From Poronia punctata (lineage: Eukaryota; Ascomycota; Sordariomycetes; Xylariales; Xylariaceae), in contig MU401605.1 of the NCBI GenBank assembly GCA_022579005.1, positions 1 to 64,000 of the forward strand: DNA of 64,000 bases. Reading direction: 5' to 3'. A program made the translations under genes and the position numbers. The notes beneath the pieces were generated by a model that saw only the letters and a program-made list of their open reading frames with translations, was not told the DNA's origin and did no database searches. Below, piece after piece: positions 46,196 through 58,642 of the stretch (position 1 is the stretch's first letter; every line of letters begins with the position of its first letter).

Positions 46196-47008
46196 TTACA
46201 AGGCCTTGCCCATGAACTTCCTCTTCGTAAAGCTTAACCACCACTTGCTCGGCTTTCCGTCTCCACCATCCTCGTAGACTCGTGCAAGTAATCGTGTTGC
46301 CAACTCTTGCCGCACTTGGGATAGATATTGTCGCAGTTGTTCAGCCTCTTGACGATCGCGTGGCGGCTCGTACATCTAGAGTGTGAACATGGTTAGCTTT
46401 ATGACCCGGCCCTAGTGGCTGCAGAGCGACTACATCGGCGTAGGCTTTAGATAGACTAGGGAGCGAGGACGTACCTGGTTCAGGGGAAACGCGGGTTCTC
46501 CAGGAATAGCAAAGTTTAAATCCAGCGCTATGTTTGTAACTTCCTTGGTGGCGTCCCTGACGCCATGGTTCGGGCGGATCTTGCCTAGACACTCACTGAC
46601 GAATAGGATGCCGTAGATGAGCAGGCGGTCGGCGGGTCCCTGGATCTCGAAATTGCGAAAGAAGGTGTTCGCGCGGAAGAGAGCGAGAACTTCGTCTAGG
46701 ATGTCGTATGATTCTGAATCAACTTCGGGTGACTCGTTGGCGGCGACGGGAGGGTTCGGCGCAGGTAGGACGTAAGCGGGTCCGCGAGTCTTGGTGCGAA
46801 GCGGTAGTAGGGGGACATTGCCTATCAGACGGGGAACCGAGGGGTCCTCATTGTACATGGAGTTATAAGCCTACATTGTAGAGCCAGCGTTAGACGGAGA
46901 GCATAGAGACAACTATAGGTCGCGAGTGATTTGTCGATTGAAGGCGCATAGTGCGGGCGTTGTAGGTTAGGGGAGTGGTTTGGGCCGGAGCGGTCTACGT
47001 ACTGGCAT
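46196..47008 (-). CDS. ARPC3: Arp2/3 complex subunit 3 (ARPC3, p21)
   Basis: Three exons: 47008-47003 (only ATG CCA), 46870-46475, 46375-46196, 193 aa. Introns are 132 bp (A|GTACGT donor, AATGTAG acceptor) and 99 bp (GTACGT donor, CTCTAG acceptor). The product starts MPAYNSMYNEDPSVPRLIGN. It contains the family blocks LPLRTKTRGPAY, FRANTFFRNFEIQGPADRLL, IYGILFVSECLGKI and NFAIPGEPAFPLNQ, and ends PSKWWLSFTKRKFMGKAL. Length and motifs are those of ARPC3. It is part of the seven-subunit complex that nucleates branched actin at endocytic patches. The second junction gives PLNQMYEPPRDRQEAEQLR. Confidence 0.95.
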
Positions 47009-48471
47009 ATTGTAGATGGCTCACCGCAGGGTGTCTATGGCCAGCGTCCCTGTATACTCGACCTATTAATTATATGCGGCTGAATCGTGAGACTGGCAAG
47101 AAGGAGGTTAACAGTTGACGGTTGTCTAGAAGCTGCAGATGCGGTATTGATAGGTTGTTAAAGTAGTTACCTGAATCACAAGTACAGTAGTAATAAGTGG
47201 AGGGGCTTCCCTCGATAGGGACAGACAAGGCTGACGTACAGGAGTGGAGTTCAGCCAGCCTGGGGGCTCGGATTCCTCGTACAGAAGGTACATTGGCTAA
47301 GTACCAACAATGGTACCTAAGGGTAGAGGCTACGGTTAGGTACTTGATGGGGATTAGACGTCACCGACCACGTAAGCAAGCCTTGTTGTCAACTGTTACC
47401 AGAGTTCCTGCCAGCCTAAACTTAGCCTACCTAGTAGGTATTCCTTCATGTACGAATGCATTTCGACGTTTCTCAATTCTTAATCCTGGGACGCGACTAT
47501 GACAATAATTCAGATACTGTTCAAACTACGTATAATACACTTATGTCTTAATACCTATTGTAACAATGCCATTTTGATGTATGTACAGGCTAGTATTCCT
47601 ACATACGCGTAAACAGCGATTGGAATGTGGAATTAGAATGGGTGTGGCAAAGCCCTGCGTCCCATTCTCCTGTCTTACCCATTTTTAGCTTTGTAGCCTA
47701 GAATCCAGACAGAGTCACCTGCTCACGCGTTATTGTGGTACCACCGGAGCTCTTGTAGGCAAAGATAAAACCCTAAAAGCTCCCGCCTGCGTCCCCCTCT
47801 TGCCAACACGTCGCGTCTTCCCTGTCCCATATTTTTAACACCCATTAAAACTCACCTTTGCATCAGGAGCAATCCACTCAGCTGGGGACTACATACTACC
47901 AAGTACGTACTTGCCTAGTACGTGTAGTCCACGGTATCATACCTGCAAGCTGAGCTTCCGAGGACTTTGCATCTTGTTGCATCGACATCACAACCCCGTT
48001 CAGCCTCTCGTCTTCTTCTCCTTCCCGGCACAGATCGGATTACTGCATACTTACCTAGGTACTCATAAGGTGTGTGTCATCCCATGTTTTCTTTAGCTCG
48101 TCCCTGTCCGGATCTTGAGACCCTCACAGTGAATGTTCGGCAATCGGCAGCCTCTTTTTACAAATTGAATACCTACCCTAGTACTCGTTGACCTTCATTT
48201 AGCTAACGACCCCTGCTCTAGGTTAAGACCTTAGCGCGACAACCATTGTAGCGCATCGCAATTGCATTCTGCCCACACCCATTGCTGGACCCCGCGTGCC
48301 CAAGATATTATCACCTGTTGTGGCTCTACGATATCCACGGGCCTACTACGTGAGGTCCGTATAGTTGGCTGGCGAGTGTGGATATCTCTGCCTTTGAGAC
48401 TCGGAGCACACCCACCGCATCAAGACCTCACCATCGATAACACCGGCCACATTGATTTGGAGCTTACTGTG
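47009..48471. other. Divergent intergenic region, 1.5 kb
   Basis: Upstream regions of ARPC3 (-) and the 439-aa gene (+). The open frame of the latter extends back to 48262 but without an ATG. Nothing else recognised. Confidence 0.5.
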
Positions 48472-49791
48472 ATGGAACTCCCGGGTGTTGGTGCTCCAGG
48501 TACGGCGGCGCCGACAACTGAGACCCAACCGTCTCCCACGAATTCAATCACAATGCGGAAAGAGCGCCGTCGCAAGCTTATAGTACCGAAAATAGGATCC
48601 CTTTACGATATCCTTCACGATCACGCTGGCGTCTCGCTCTATGTGCCCCCAATATTCTGGACAGATATGCACACCCACCTGTTGCAGTCTCGGTTCGTGA
48701 TGCGGCCTCGCATTAGATGGCCCCCACATCCATCACCATACCCATCACCACCATCTCCGCAATCACCTCGTCGCGTTTTAGACGTACCGGAAACAATGAT
48801 CAGGGTGAACAGACATCTAGACACCCTCATGTCTCCGGCCACTTCATTCTCGAACAAGACTTATGCAATGGAGGCTCTACTACCGCTTCTGTACCCTAAT
48901 AGTCTTTCTAGTGCTTCATCGATAAGAAGGTCCCTGTCTATGCGTTTTGGGCACAAGTTCTACCGCGAGGCCACGCACTACCAATCGCTGTGGAGTCGTT
49001 CGGATCCAAACAGCACTCCTGGTTCGGCTAATGCTTCCACTTCCACTGCTCCCTTAGCCGATACCGATACCGAGTCAGACGGTTCAGCGGCTTCGCCAGC
49101 TTCTGGGACCCCAACACATCGTCCGTCATTATTGGCATATATCAACTATAAACAGCTCCGGCTGTTGCGCAACAGCTGCTACCGCGTCCCGAATGGGACG
49201 GACGGGAATCCCAATCGGCCGGTCATGCATCTGAAACGTCTCCGTGCCAAAAAGATGGTGCCACGAAACTATGAGGAGGATGCTTATATTCTTGCCAGCA
49301 TGTTGTCCATGGCTCAGCAATCGGTGTATGCAGATATAAGCCGTGGAACCGGCTTTGTTGCGCGAGATGTCGAGACCCACCTGTTGACAATGGCTGAAAA
49401 TGAGCATGCCTTTATTGTTTACTCGGCCACTATTCCTGCAGCTGTGCTCTCCATGTTCGACAAACCTGACATTGCACCCCCTAGCGACCCGGAGATCAAA
49501 GTCGAATACTGTCGCGTCGCCGCCTGGCCCGTGTTGGGTCTCAAAGAGCGTCTAGGTAAGGCTCTCGGCCCTAACCTAGTCGGTCACATCGATGATGAGA
49601 CGATGGAAAGCTGGGGCTACTGCGAACCGGCGGCAGAGGCGCCCTTAAAGAAGCGAAGGCGCGAGGTCGTGGAAGCAGCCCTTAACACGAGCTTGACCGA
49701 AGACCTCGAGTCCGATTCGGCGGGTGACATGGACGAACCCTATGTAAAAAGACAATGCAGAGGAAACGCTCGACTTGGCATGGTACAATAG
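48472..49791 (+). CDS. Hypothetical protein with nuclear-type basic C-terminus, 439 aa
   Basis: Single exon from the first in-frame ATG at 48472 (MELPGVGAPGTAAPTTE). The frame stays open upstream to 48262 but lacks an ATG. No known domain recognised. A basic MRKERRRKLIVPKIG precedes a Pro-rich segment (HPSPYPSPPSPQSPRR). A Ser/Thr-rich linker follows at about 185-220. A region with ARVxx-free but regular helices (EEDAYILASMLSMAQQSVYAD, HAFIVYSATIPAAVLSMF) follows that. The tail has KKRRREVVEAA and VKRQCRG, consistent with nuclear import. It could be a transcription-related or structural protein. Even codon use over 1.3 kb supports a real gene. Confidence 0.6.
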   Translation: MELPGVGAPGTAAPTTETQPSPTNSITMRKERRRKLIVPKIGSLYDILHDHAGVSLYVPPIFWTDMHTHLLQSRFVMRPRIRWPPHPSPYPSPPSPQSPRRVLDVPETMIRVNRHLDTLMSPATSFSNKTYAMEALLPLLYPNSLSSASSIRRSLSMRFGHKFYREATHYQSLWSRSDPNSTPGSANASTSTAPLADTDTESDGSAASPASGTPTHRPSLLAYINYKQLRLLRNSCYRVPNGTDGNPNRPVMHLKRLRAKKMVPRNYEEDAYILASMLSMAQQSVYADISRGTGFVARDVETHLLTMAENEHAFIVYSATIPAAVLSMFDKPDIAPPSDPEIKVEYCRVAAWPVLGLKERLGKALGPNLVGHIDDETMESWGYCEPAAEAPLKKRRREVVEAALNTSLTEDLESDSAGDMDEPYVKRQCRGNARLGMVQ

Positions 49792-51732
49792 GCCCTGTAG
49801 TCTGGCCCCATCGCTCTAGGTCCGGGTTAGCGCCCGATCCATGTGGGGATACGACGATGCCAAGACCGGGTTGGGACAAGTGGATTCTAGGCTTCCACAT
49901 CCAAAGAGCGGCTCATCTCGGACCGTTCAACGAAGTGGGAGCCTTTACTATTAACGACGGGATGACTACCGACTTTCATTCCGATGCCACATCAAAGTGG
50001 CAAATGAGTTACGAACAAAACAAGAGCTGCTCAATAGGGACACGGTTGACTTGGCGACACGGGGCTCGCTTCTAATGACCAAGCGGCGAGCATTTTCTTT
50101 TCAGGCAGCAATGGTACCGGGCGTTTATCAGACAAGACGGGTGGAATTGGGTTTTTGCTTTTGCAGGGGAACGATACCACGCTCGGCTGGGTCTGGGACA
50201 GGAGTCTATGGGGAATGCTTAACATGCTACTACTTAGTGGCTTTAGAGGCGCTGTTTTTGATAGCCGGATATCCCGAGATGTAAATGCTATAGGCAAACA
50301 AGGCTCGGGACCCCCAAGCATAAAAGTTAGGGTTTTTGAGAATCCTACTTTGACCATGTCACTTGTTACACTTCTTGCCTCCTGTCGTCACGATAATTGC
50401 AGAACGTTTACAAGGGTTATTTGTCCAAGCGTAGGAAATATGCCAGAGTAGTACTGTACTAGGATGGCATTAGACTTGTCCTTGGTAAACGTCCTCCATG
50501 CCAGATTCAATTTTCTCTAGTCCTATTCACTTGCCTCTATGCATTTACGTGTACCTTGGCCCACTGGTTGTTGTCCAGTTGAGTAGCTTCCTACCATTAT
50601 TACTGCCGGCTATAGGTAAGTAGACATTAAACATGTATTACCTAGGTAAGGTACCTATCATAGTAGCCACCTGTCATTTTTTTCCCCTTATTAGGTAGTA
50701 CATAGTATTTGGTAGATTTTCTTCGGGAACAATTTGTAGCATAAGTACACGGTGCATTCTGTGACATCACAATTATCGAAGCCGGAAGAGTATTACTACA
50801 GTGCTCATACATCGGCCGTCCATGCGGCACCTCCCCTGACCTCCAAAAGGGACTGACTCATCGGATTCCGGGTTACGCATGCCATTGAGTTACAGTGCCG
50901 TTGACGGACAAAAAGTAATGGTACAAGGAATTTACTTTCTTTACGACAGAGATAGGACGACTTTGATCAGGAGCAGTTTGTAAAAGCGGGCTTGCCTGAT
51001 TCCCCGAGGCCGGTTCATCGGTTGGAGTGGAGACGGCGATATTGGATTGCGCCACTAAAAAGACATGGATTGGGCCTCATAATTATAACGGAATATCGGT
51101 CTTGAGATTCTTGATGGGAGGTTAGAAGTAAAAGATACCATAAAATGTTAGACCTGGGAGAGCAAAAAGGGAAATGAGTTACATGATAGGTCCGGCCGAT
51201 TTTCGCCATCGGAGGTTCTCAAGGATATTGTATTATATTATGGCGGCCTGGCCAGGACAGGATCGCGAAAGCATATACTAGGAATCCTTGCTTCATCCAA
51301 CTTGTCCTAGGTGGAGAGGTACCTGCGGCGGAGTATGAGGACGAAGACAGTATGAAATAGTTTTGCATTTGTGCAGGCGTGTTGGAGCTGAAACTAAAGA
51401 ACACACGGGTATGATGAATTATTTCAACTTGATACTTGTTTTTGTTTATTTACCTGTTTAACTATCTTGTAGGTCAACGTGGTCAAGGGTCGGCCATGTT
51501 GACAACCTAGTCAACGAGCCGACGATAACATGTCCGACAACCGTACCCCTTTATTCCAGCACGTAGTCCGTAGACATTAACGCCTAGACTTCAACCATGG
51601 TCCCGGCAATCGTGGAACCCCTAGTGCGTCGAGTAGGTATACTGTACAGGCGACAACAGAGTTCCCACACAGATGTCGGTGGGCGTGTGTGTTGGCTTTG
51701 GTTGCGACATTGGCATTTGACAAGTCGACGCT
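49792..51732. other. Intergenic, 1.9 kb
   Basis: Convergent 3' flanks. Short frames on both strands lack family features. TACCTAGGTAAGGTACCTA-like motifs near 50640. No gene supportable. Confidence 0.5.
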
Positions 51733-52074
51733 TTAAGTCGTCTTGTTCATGCGATCAACCGACTTATTCATTCGCTCGATGCCCCTCTTGATACGGCGGT
51801 CGACGTTGAGAGCTATCTTCTCGAGGGGCAGTCCTTTGTCTATTCGTTGGACTGTGCGTGACACGCGGGGATGGGCTCTCAGTGCCATCCGCTCAGCCGG
51901 GGCGGCGAAGTGGCTAATATTACGCTCCCAGCGAGGGGCCCAGTGGGTTGTCTGTGAAGCCATACGCTCCTCGGCACCGGGGAGCATCATGTAAAAGGGG
52001 GCGAAGCCAGCAACACCGGCCATGCCGAAGATGGCGGTCTCGCTGCCGCGGGCTGCTGGGATTCTGACAGGCAT
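51733..52074 (-). CDS. Small hydrophobic-N-terminus protein, 113 aa (hypothetical)
   Basis: Single exon with a true ATG at 52074 in good context (AAAATGCC). After a short basic start (MPVRIPAARGSE) comes one hydrophobic helix (about 14-31, AIFGMAGVAGFAPFYMML). The rest is strongly basic and amphipathic (RTVQRIDKG, NVDRRIKRGIERMNKSVDRMNK), looking like a coiled or membrane-peripheral helix. The layout would suit a small mitochondrial or ER membrane protein, but no family is recognised. The matched antisense frame (51743-51994, +) is a shadow. Confidence 0.55.
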   Translation of the reverse strand: MPVRIPAARGSETAIFGMAGVAGFAPFYMMLPGAEERMASQTTHWAPRWERNISHFAAPAERMALRAHPRVSRTVQRIDKGLPLEKIALNVDRRIKRGIERMNKSVDRMNKTT

Positions 52075-52658
52075 TTTCGGTTACGGTGAACAAATTTGTT
52101 GTAATATCGACTTTGTGGTGGCAGTTGTCTGTTGAAGTAAAGTGGAGATTGGTCTGAGTATTTGATGTCAGGTTGGCAAAGAAAGAGCTGGGCATGACTC
52201 GAGGTAGAATAGAACGAATAAAGAGGTGGTAGGATATCAGAAAGGGATATCGAGAAGACAAGATGGGGGAAGCTTACCTGACTCGAACGAGCCTATTTGC
52301 TTTACCAATATAAGAGAGAAGGTTTCTTCATTCGACCACTTCTAGTAGGTGTACGCCTATAGGTGATGTAATGTTGATGGAAGATTTTCTGAGAGAAAGG
52401 AAACAAAGTTCAGTCCGGCAGCAGATGGTGGGAGAGTCGGGCTTTAAGTTCAACTACTGGTGGTGTCCAGATGATTGGCGTGCATTCATGACTGGGCGGT
52501 TGCCATCATGTAGGTAGGGTTATCGCCCCTCGTTTCGTTACAGTCACAAAGTGCGAGAAGGCCAGACCTGTCGCCCTTCGATCAACCGCAGAGATTACAA
52601 CGCTACTTGCCGGCTCAACACCGTTATAGATGTGACCGATGGACATATACAAGCACTA

Positions 52659-52687
52659 CAGGTAGGTAGGTAGAGTATACCTACCTG
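52659..52687. repeat. Inverted repeat CAGGTAGGTA ... TACCTACCTG
   Basis: Perfect 10-bp arms (52659-52668 and 52678-52687) around a 9-bp spacer, built from the TAGGTA motif common between genes here. Confidence 0.8.
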
Positions 52688-55600
52688 CACACACACACAA
52701 GACACACACAAGACATCAGATACGTCTATGCTTACCTGACGAATACGGTATAAGGTTACAGCAATATGGCCAGGGGCCAGCGTACGAAAGGAAGCGGGGT
52801 AAGCCAATGACAGCGAAGCGTGGCGTCGTATCACGACTGCAACTTCCAATTATACGGCCCCAAGTCGAGCAGGCAAAAGACAAGAGCAGGTTGTCAGCTC
52901 TTGCTGCCCCCAGCAAACGTAGGAGACTTTTAGAAGGTGCATCTAAGGTAGGTACTTAGACATCGACAACTATTAGTAGCAGCGTATGTAAAGGCTGGGG
53001 TAACCTAGAGATAAACGCTTCTATCGATTCGCCAGATTTCTTATTGTTTCTTGCTCTTTCAATGAAAAACAATTCGACAAGATGGTAAATGTGTTGCTAG
53101 AAGGATATTGTAAAGCATCGTGGCCGTATGTGGCCGTGCTTGATTGCTTTTACCAAGAGCCCTCCAGATATCCTTTACTCCCTGTCTCCAATGCCAATCA
53201 AGCCTGATAAGCCAATCAAATGAATTAGGTACACACCATCTCGTTTACCGTTCTCTTGTTGCGACGCAACCTGGGCCGGAATCCTGTATGATTTCTTGGT
53301 TTTTAGTGCATTGCCCAGCGTATCATACTATTTGTTGGAGCAGGATGGTGTGGTAGGTACTAGGTTATAGTGTTGTAGAAGACATTCCGTCCACACTACA
53401 GTCAAGCAGAAGGGTTGAAACATCGTCTTTGGCCAGTGACTAATCGCTATCTTCATGCACAAGAATATTAGGCTCTGCAGATGAGAACCTTAAGCCCTCG
53501 ACTTCTTATTAATGCTCTGAATATATGTTTCCATCGTTGCCTTCCTTCGATGTCGCATTTTGTGAAGTTGTCGTTAGTATCCTTCAGCTGAGCGGTTGAT
53601 AGACAGGCGCCGATCCAGGCTCAGGGGCGCCCCGCCTATCCCCACTTCCCCAGACGTACCAGACTGCCCTAGTGTCAGACCCAGGCGGAAGTGGGAAAGG
53701 TGGCAGAAGTGGATAGCACTACACTGGCTGGGCGATGTGCGTTTAACCTGATTAGGTCTGATTAGACCCGATCGAGTCCTTTGACAGTCCATATTTAGGG
53801 CTTCGTTCGTGATCCACCTCCCCCGGATTTATCAAGTGGGCCGACCATTACGAACAACGCCACAGAATAATATAATTCGCAGACGTCGTTTAAACAAATT
53901 TGCCAGAGGGGTATCGATTTTGGCATGTGTCTAGCATTAAGGGAGCGCCTAAGAAATCGCCATTCTCTATAATTTTACTTGACGATGACATGATGCAGAA
54001 CAACAGAATGACCAAGTGAAGTTAAACACGAGGCGTACATTGGCAGAGAAGGCGAATATCTGGCAAACCAGATGGACTCTTTGGTTTGGCTTGGTCGGAT
54101 ATCTATAATACGTCTCATTATCGGGTCAGTGACGGGGATGGGCCTCGACTAGGTAATTACCTAAGGACAAGGACCGATTAGCCCGCCCTAATAGGGTACG
54201 GATTCGTCAGATCAAACGAGCGCAGGCTATTGTGCCAGGTGACATAGGGAAAACTAAGGCAGGTATAGATATGGCAAATAATCGTCTAATCATTTGGAAC
54301 AATAGCAATATGTTCACATGTCTCATGATTTTGAAAGAGTCTGGACTTATCTATCAGTGCGAACTTTGGCATTCTACGTGTTCTGGACTAGGTCGCGCAG
54401 GTAAGTAGGTATCTTACACAGGCATTCATGTATTTAGCCAGTTGTTTTAGTTGGGCACAACGACCTACAAAAGTTGCAGTCAATTGAATATATAGGGGCA
54501 GTTTTGCCAGGCCGGCGGGGTGCCGCTTTTACCTGTGACCCAGGAGATAGGCTGAAACAGATCCTACAACAACTCCCTGTTGTGCCTCGATGGCAGAACA
54601 CTTAACAATTCCCTTCACTAGCGACGACATATTTGTGGCAAGGAAACGAAGAGATAAAAGAAATCATGACATAATGGCTACGTTTTCAGGATATAACCAA
54701 TGAGCTTTTGTGGCGTCTCCTAGGAAGGGACAATATGGTTTTCCCCTTTTGCTTGTCGCTGCTATACTGGTGAGTTGGAGATTGGGTGAGATTAGCCACG
54801 CCTGCAGGCCACCGGATTCCCCTCACCCACAATAATCTTCCATCAGTGAGTAATAAGCCAGGAATCTTTCGATAAATAGGTGGTGAATTCCGTATCTGTA
54901 GATATCCATGTGCAAGACCCCTTCTTCTAGGTAGGCTATCGTCGTCTTCCTGGTCTTATGATCATGTAAATATTCATAGTTCCTGATTCCACGACGTTAG
55001 AGTAACTTGGCCGACTGTCCCATGACCGTGGCTTGTCTAAGCCCGAATACACATTAGGTTACACACCTCTGGTACGCTTTTGGGGTGGCAAAAAACCTGT
55101 CCAACATAGGGCACTAGGTGGACGCCCTCGAACACCCTGCCGACCGGCACCTTTACAGTCAGCAACAAATGCGCAGGAGATCGACTAGCACGAAACTTGA
55201 ACCATAGAAACTAAACTGAGCAGCCCATACCTAGTGCAGTGTAGATTTTCCCGACGCCGTAAAAAGGAGGGTGCTCCTTCGGACTTTCGGAACGAGATAG
55301 ATTTTGCAAACACATGAGATTGTTCAGACTGTCCCTTTCCAGGGACAGACGGTCCTGTACACGTACGACTTTGATACCCCAAGGCGTTACACCAAAGCGG
55401 GAAGGAACACACATGCCTCTATACATGGATGTATTGTTGTTCTCTAGCGATCTCGATAGGGGACGACAAGAAACAACGCCCTCAACACCTAAGCTGGGGC
55501 TCTTAGGGAAATGGACAAAGACAGGACGGGCGGTTTACCCCTGCTACGCGTTAGGACTATATAAAGGAGGCCAATGACACAATGACACAGTATACCTTTT

Positions 55601-56861
55601 CAGAATGTTTATATTTATTTAAAACGGCTACTAATAAGTTGTATATAATTTGCAATATCTAGTATGCAGAGAGCTCAGTAGACTTCAATCGTCGGGCAGG
55701 CAAGACCAAATAGGAAATATATCATCGATGACGACGCTGCACAGCTGCGAGGTATAACCTTATTACACAAGTAGGTACCCCGTAACCCTATGGTAGGTAG
55801 CTCTTGCAACAGCGCACCTGCATCTTTCCTGCCTTTCGTACTTGGTACCTCCTAATCTCGGTACACAAGGCATAAAATCGGCACGACTTGCAGCCGGGGA
55901 TTCTTGAAACCCCGATATAAGGTTGACTTTCTTATAGATAAAGGATTGTGCGTACAATGCTTTTTGCCTATGGAATTGATAACCAGCTTTACGTCAAGCT
56001 GCAGGTGACGTATCTATAAATAAAGTATAATTGACATTGGTAGTTTGCTTTGGTCTAGCGAAAACTAGGATACTAGATTTAATAAATCTATGTGTTGCTA
56101 CCTTACCTACATGTAGTCGGTTCTCTGTTGTTCCTCTCACATACGGCTCAAAGATGGATATTTACCTTTGATCATGCACTCTGAAATCCTCTAATAGGTG
56201 CCAAAGCCTGCCTGGAACGCTTTGTCCTTGACTGAAAGGGAATAAAAGCATAGGTATTACTCCGTGTAAGGTTTCGAGATGGGTGCTTACCGCATGCTCA
56301 GGCCTAACGGAGAGCTTTATGAAGACAACGAAATATAGGGCCTATTATGTATGGCTAGTAGGTTAACACGAGACCTACCACGAGATGTGTAGTATAGGTA
56401 TTGGTTTAGTTAGCAAGAAGACTTGTTCCTTGCTGGTAGGCTCATATGATGGCCTGGATGCCCACTTGAGACTGGGTTTTCTTACCATCTGTACGTTGTT
56501 CCTCTGTTCTCGTATATGCTGTTGCACGGCAAAAGTGGTTCAATACCTATATCAACGCCGTCGACAGATAGAGGGCCGGGGTGTCACCTCTACTATATGC
56601 CAGTATGTGTCTGAAACGTGCCTAAGATGCTATGTTTCCGTGATTGCAGCAGTGCTGGAAACTAGGTTAGCGAACTGGTACGTCTCCGATAGACGGAACG
56701 ACACCGTTGACTCTATTTCAAGTTTTCGGTAGCTTATATTCTGTTTCTAATTGCTCCGGCTGGCCCCACGATGCCTCGTTGTTTTATTAGAACATGAGGT
56801 GAAGGCCGAACTTTGCATTCTACTCAGTTAGTTGGCCAGCGGCAGGTGCTTGTCACCATTC

Positions 56862-56899
56862 CACCTATGAATTTCATAGACACCTATGAATGTCATAGA
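56862..56899. repeat. 19-bp tandem duplication (2 copies)
   Basis: CACCTATGAATTTCATAGA followed directly by CACCTATGAATGTCATAGA, one mismatch. Each unit contains a near-palindromic CTATGAA-TTCATAG core. Confidence 0.8.
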
Positions 56900-58614
56900 G
56901 AGGACCGTAGATGAAGCATGCCTGCCGAATGTGACTTCATCACCGGTTCCAGGAACACCCGTAAGGTTGTTCCGTATTGTACTACTCGCATATATGATAT
57001 CACTGTATTAAACACTACCGGGAGCTTGTGGCTTCCTATTCTCCTGCGGCCACTGGATGGTACTTGAGGTGTTGTTGTTATAACTTATATACCGGCGGGT
57101 GACCGAGTTAAAGCCTCCCGCGAAGACTCCCATGACCCTCGACGGCGTTCCGGGCTATGTTATACAATATAATTTGAGAAATTTTATGGGGGCGATTATT
57201 GAGCATATTCTGCCTTCGAAAAGATATCAGTCTGTCTTGTGGCCGTATCTGTTGGGGCTACTACACGTCTCATAGTCGCAGTAGAATACGCAAGTAGCTA
57301 CTAACACCATTAGCAATTACCACACTACGAGTAGGTATGTCACAAGATCTTCCCTAGAAAGTTCCCCAACTCTCTTGTTATAACTCTCTATACTGACTGC
57401 TATTGTTTGTGGGGGACGGATATAGTTTCCTACATGTCAAGGGAATATTTGTCGGCTTCATATTTGTGGACTAGTTTCTAGGTAATCTAAGCAGCTTCTG
57501 TCTCCTTATAAGGAATATAAATCGTATCAAATGGTTGTGAGGGAACTCGCAGGCAAGGGAAAAGACAGAGAGCCCTTGCAATCCCCTGACATACCTCTTC
57601 AGAGTATCAGACATCATGATAAGTTACTGTTACCGATATGGTTAAAACTTCCTTGATCTTCTTATTAAAAGCCACTAACATGTATCCTTACATCAATGAT
57701 CGTCCCATCTTGTAAATCATCGCACTGGAAACCTCTCACGGCACAATATAACTAAAATGCAGAACCCTTGGAAAGCATCCTATATCGTTGCCCAATCAGC
57801 AGTCCCTACGCGAACTTGGAACATTGAGCGTGTATAGAATTTCCAGTTGAATCATGTTGCTGCTAAGATCTTTCATTCTTTAGGTTCTTTGGACCCGATC
57901 ATTTTCCATTGTCTTACAATTTCAGCAGCAACCTGCCAACAGCCATTTGTACTTGGACCTACCAAGTCGCGAATAACCTCGTCTCCGCGAGGGAAACCCC
58001 GACACGGCAAATGATCCTCTAAACAGACTAATCGCGAAAGCCGCCCGGCGGCTCAAGTGGTCTTAACAAAGGATGCCTAGTGGCCAACAAGGATAGATAA
58101 ACCCTACAGGACCGTGTAGTGTTCTACTGTCTGATGGGTTGGTGAATTTCCTGGGGGGGCGGGGGGGGGTCCCAGTCAAATGTCAAACACCCCTCGATCA
58201 TCATGGCGGCCACTTCAGGTGTAGCTCACGAGGCACTGCCTAGGTCCGAGTCCCATGGACGTGGTAGACTTGTGAGAGGTTGGTTAATCATTTGTCTTTG
58301 TTGGTGCTGAGTACGATTCTATCCACAGTTTCGACGATACGGGAAGTTGTCAGAGGATACACGCAAAGTGCCTTAATGAGGGCTCTTGTCAGCGGCGTGA
58401 TTTTTTACCCTAGTTTGAAGTGGTAAGAAGATGCTTTCATGCATATCCCCTGCTGGTGTATAGGTTACACGTTAAGCGTAGCTCACTACTTCCACAGAGA
58501 GTAGTTGGAGTGGAGGAGGACTAGACGAAAAGCAAGGTCAACAGCCATTCTCCTTAGATATAGAAATTTATCCACATCCTATAAGGCCTGGGTATTAGAT
58601 GTAAAGTGAGGACT

Positions 58615-58642
58615 TATCTGCAGTACTTCTGTACTGCAGATA
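58615..58642. repeat. Perfect 12-bp-stem hairpin
   Basis: TATCTGCAGTAC, a 4-nt TTCT loop, then GTACTGCAGATA. No T-run follows, and there is no adjacent gene that would make it a terminator or regulatory stem. Confidence 0.8.

Noticed and set aside
50031..50357. 108-codon ATG frame on the - strand
   Set aside because: Low-information sequence with no family resemblance. Not supported by splice sites or neighbours, though it cannot be excluded outright.
56385..56732. 115-codon frame in the gene-poor region
   Set aside because: Cys-rich mixed translation with no signal peptide, motif or coding bias. Likely chance.
56862..56899. CRISPR-like repeat
   Set aside because: Only two directly adjoining 19-bp copies with no spacers, in a fungal nuclear genome.
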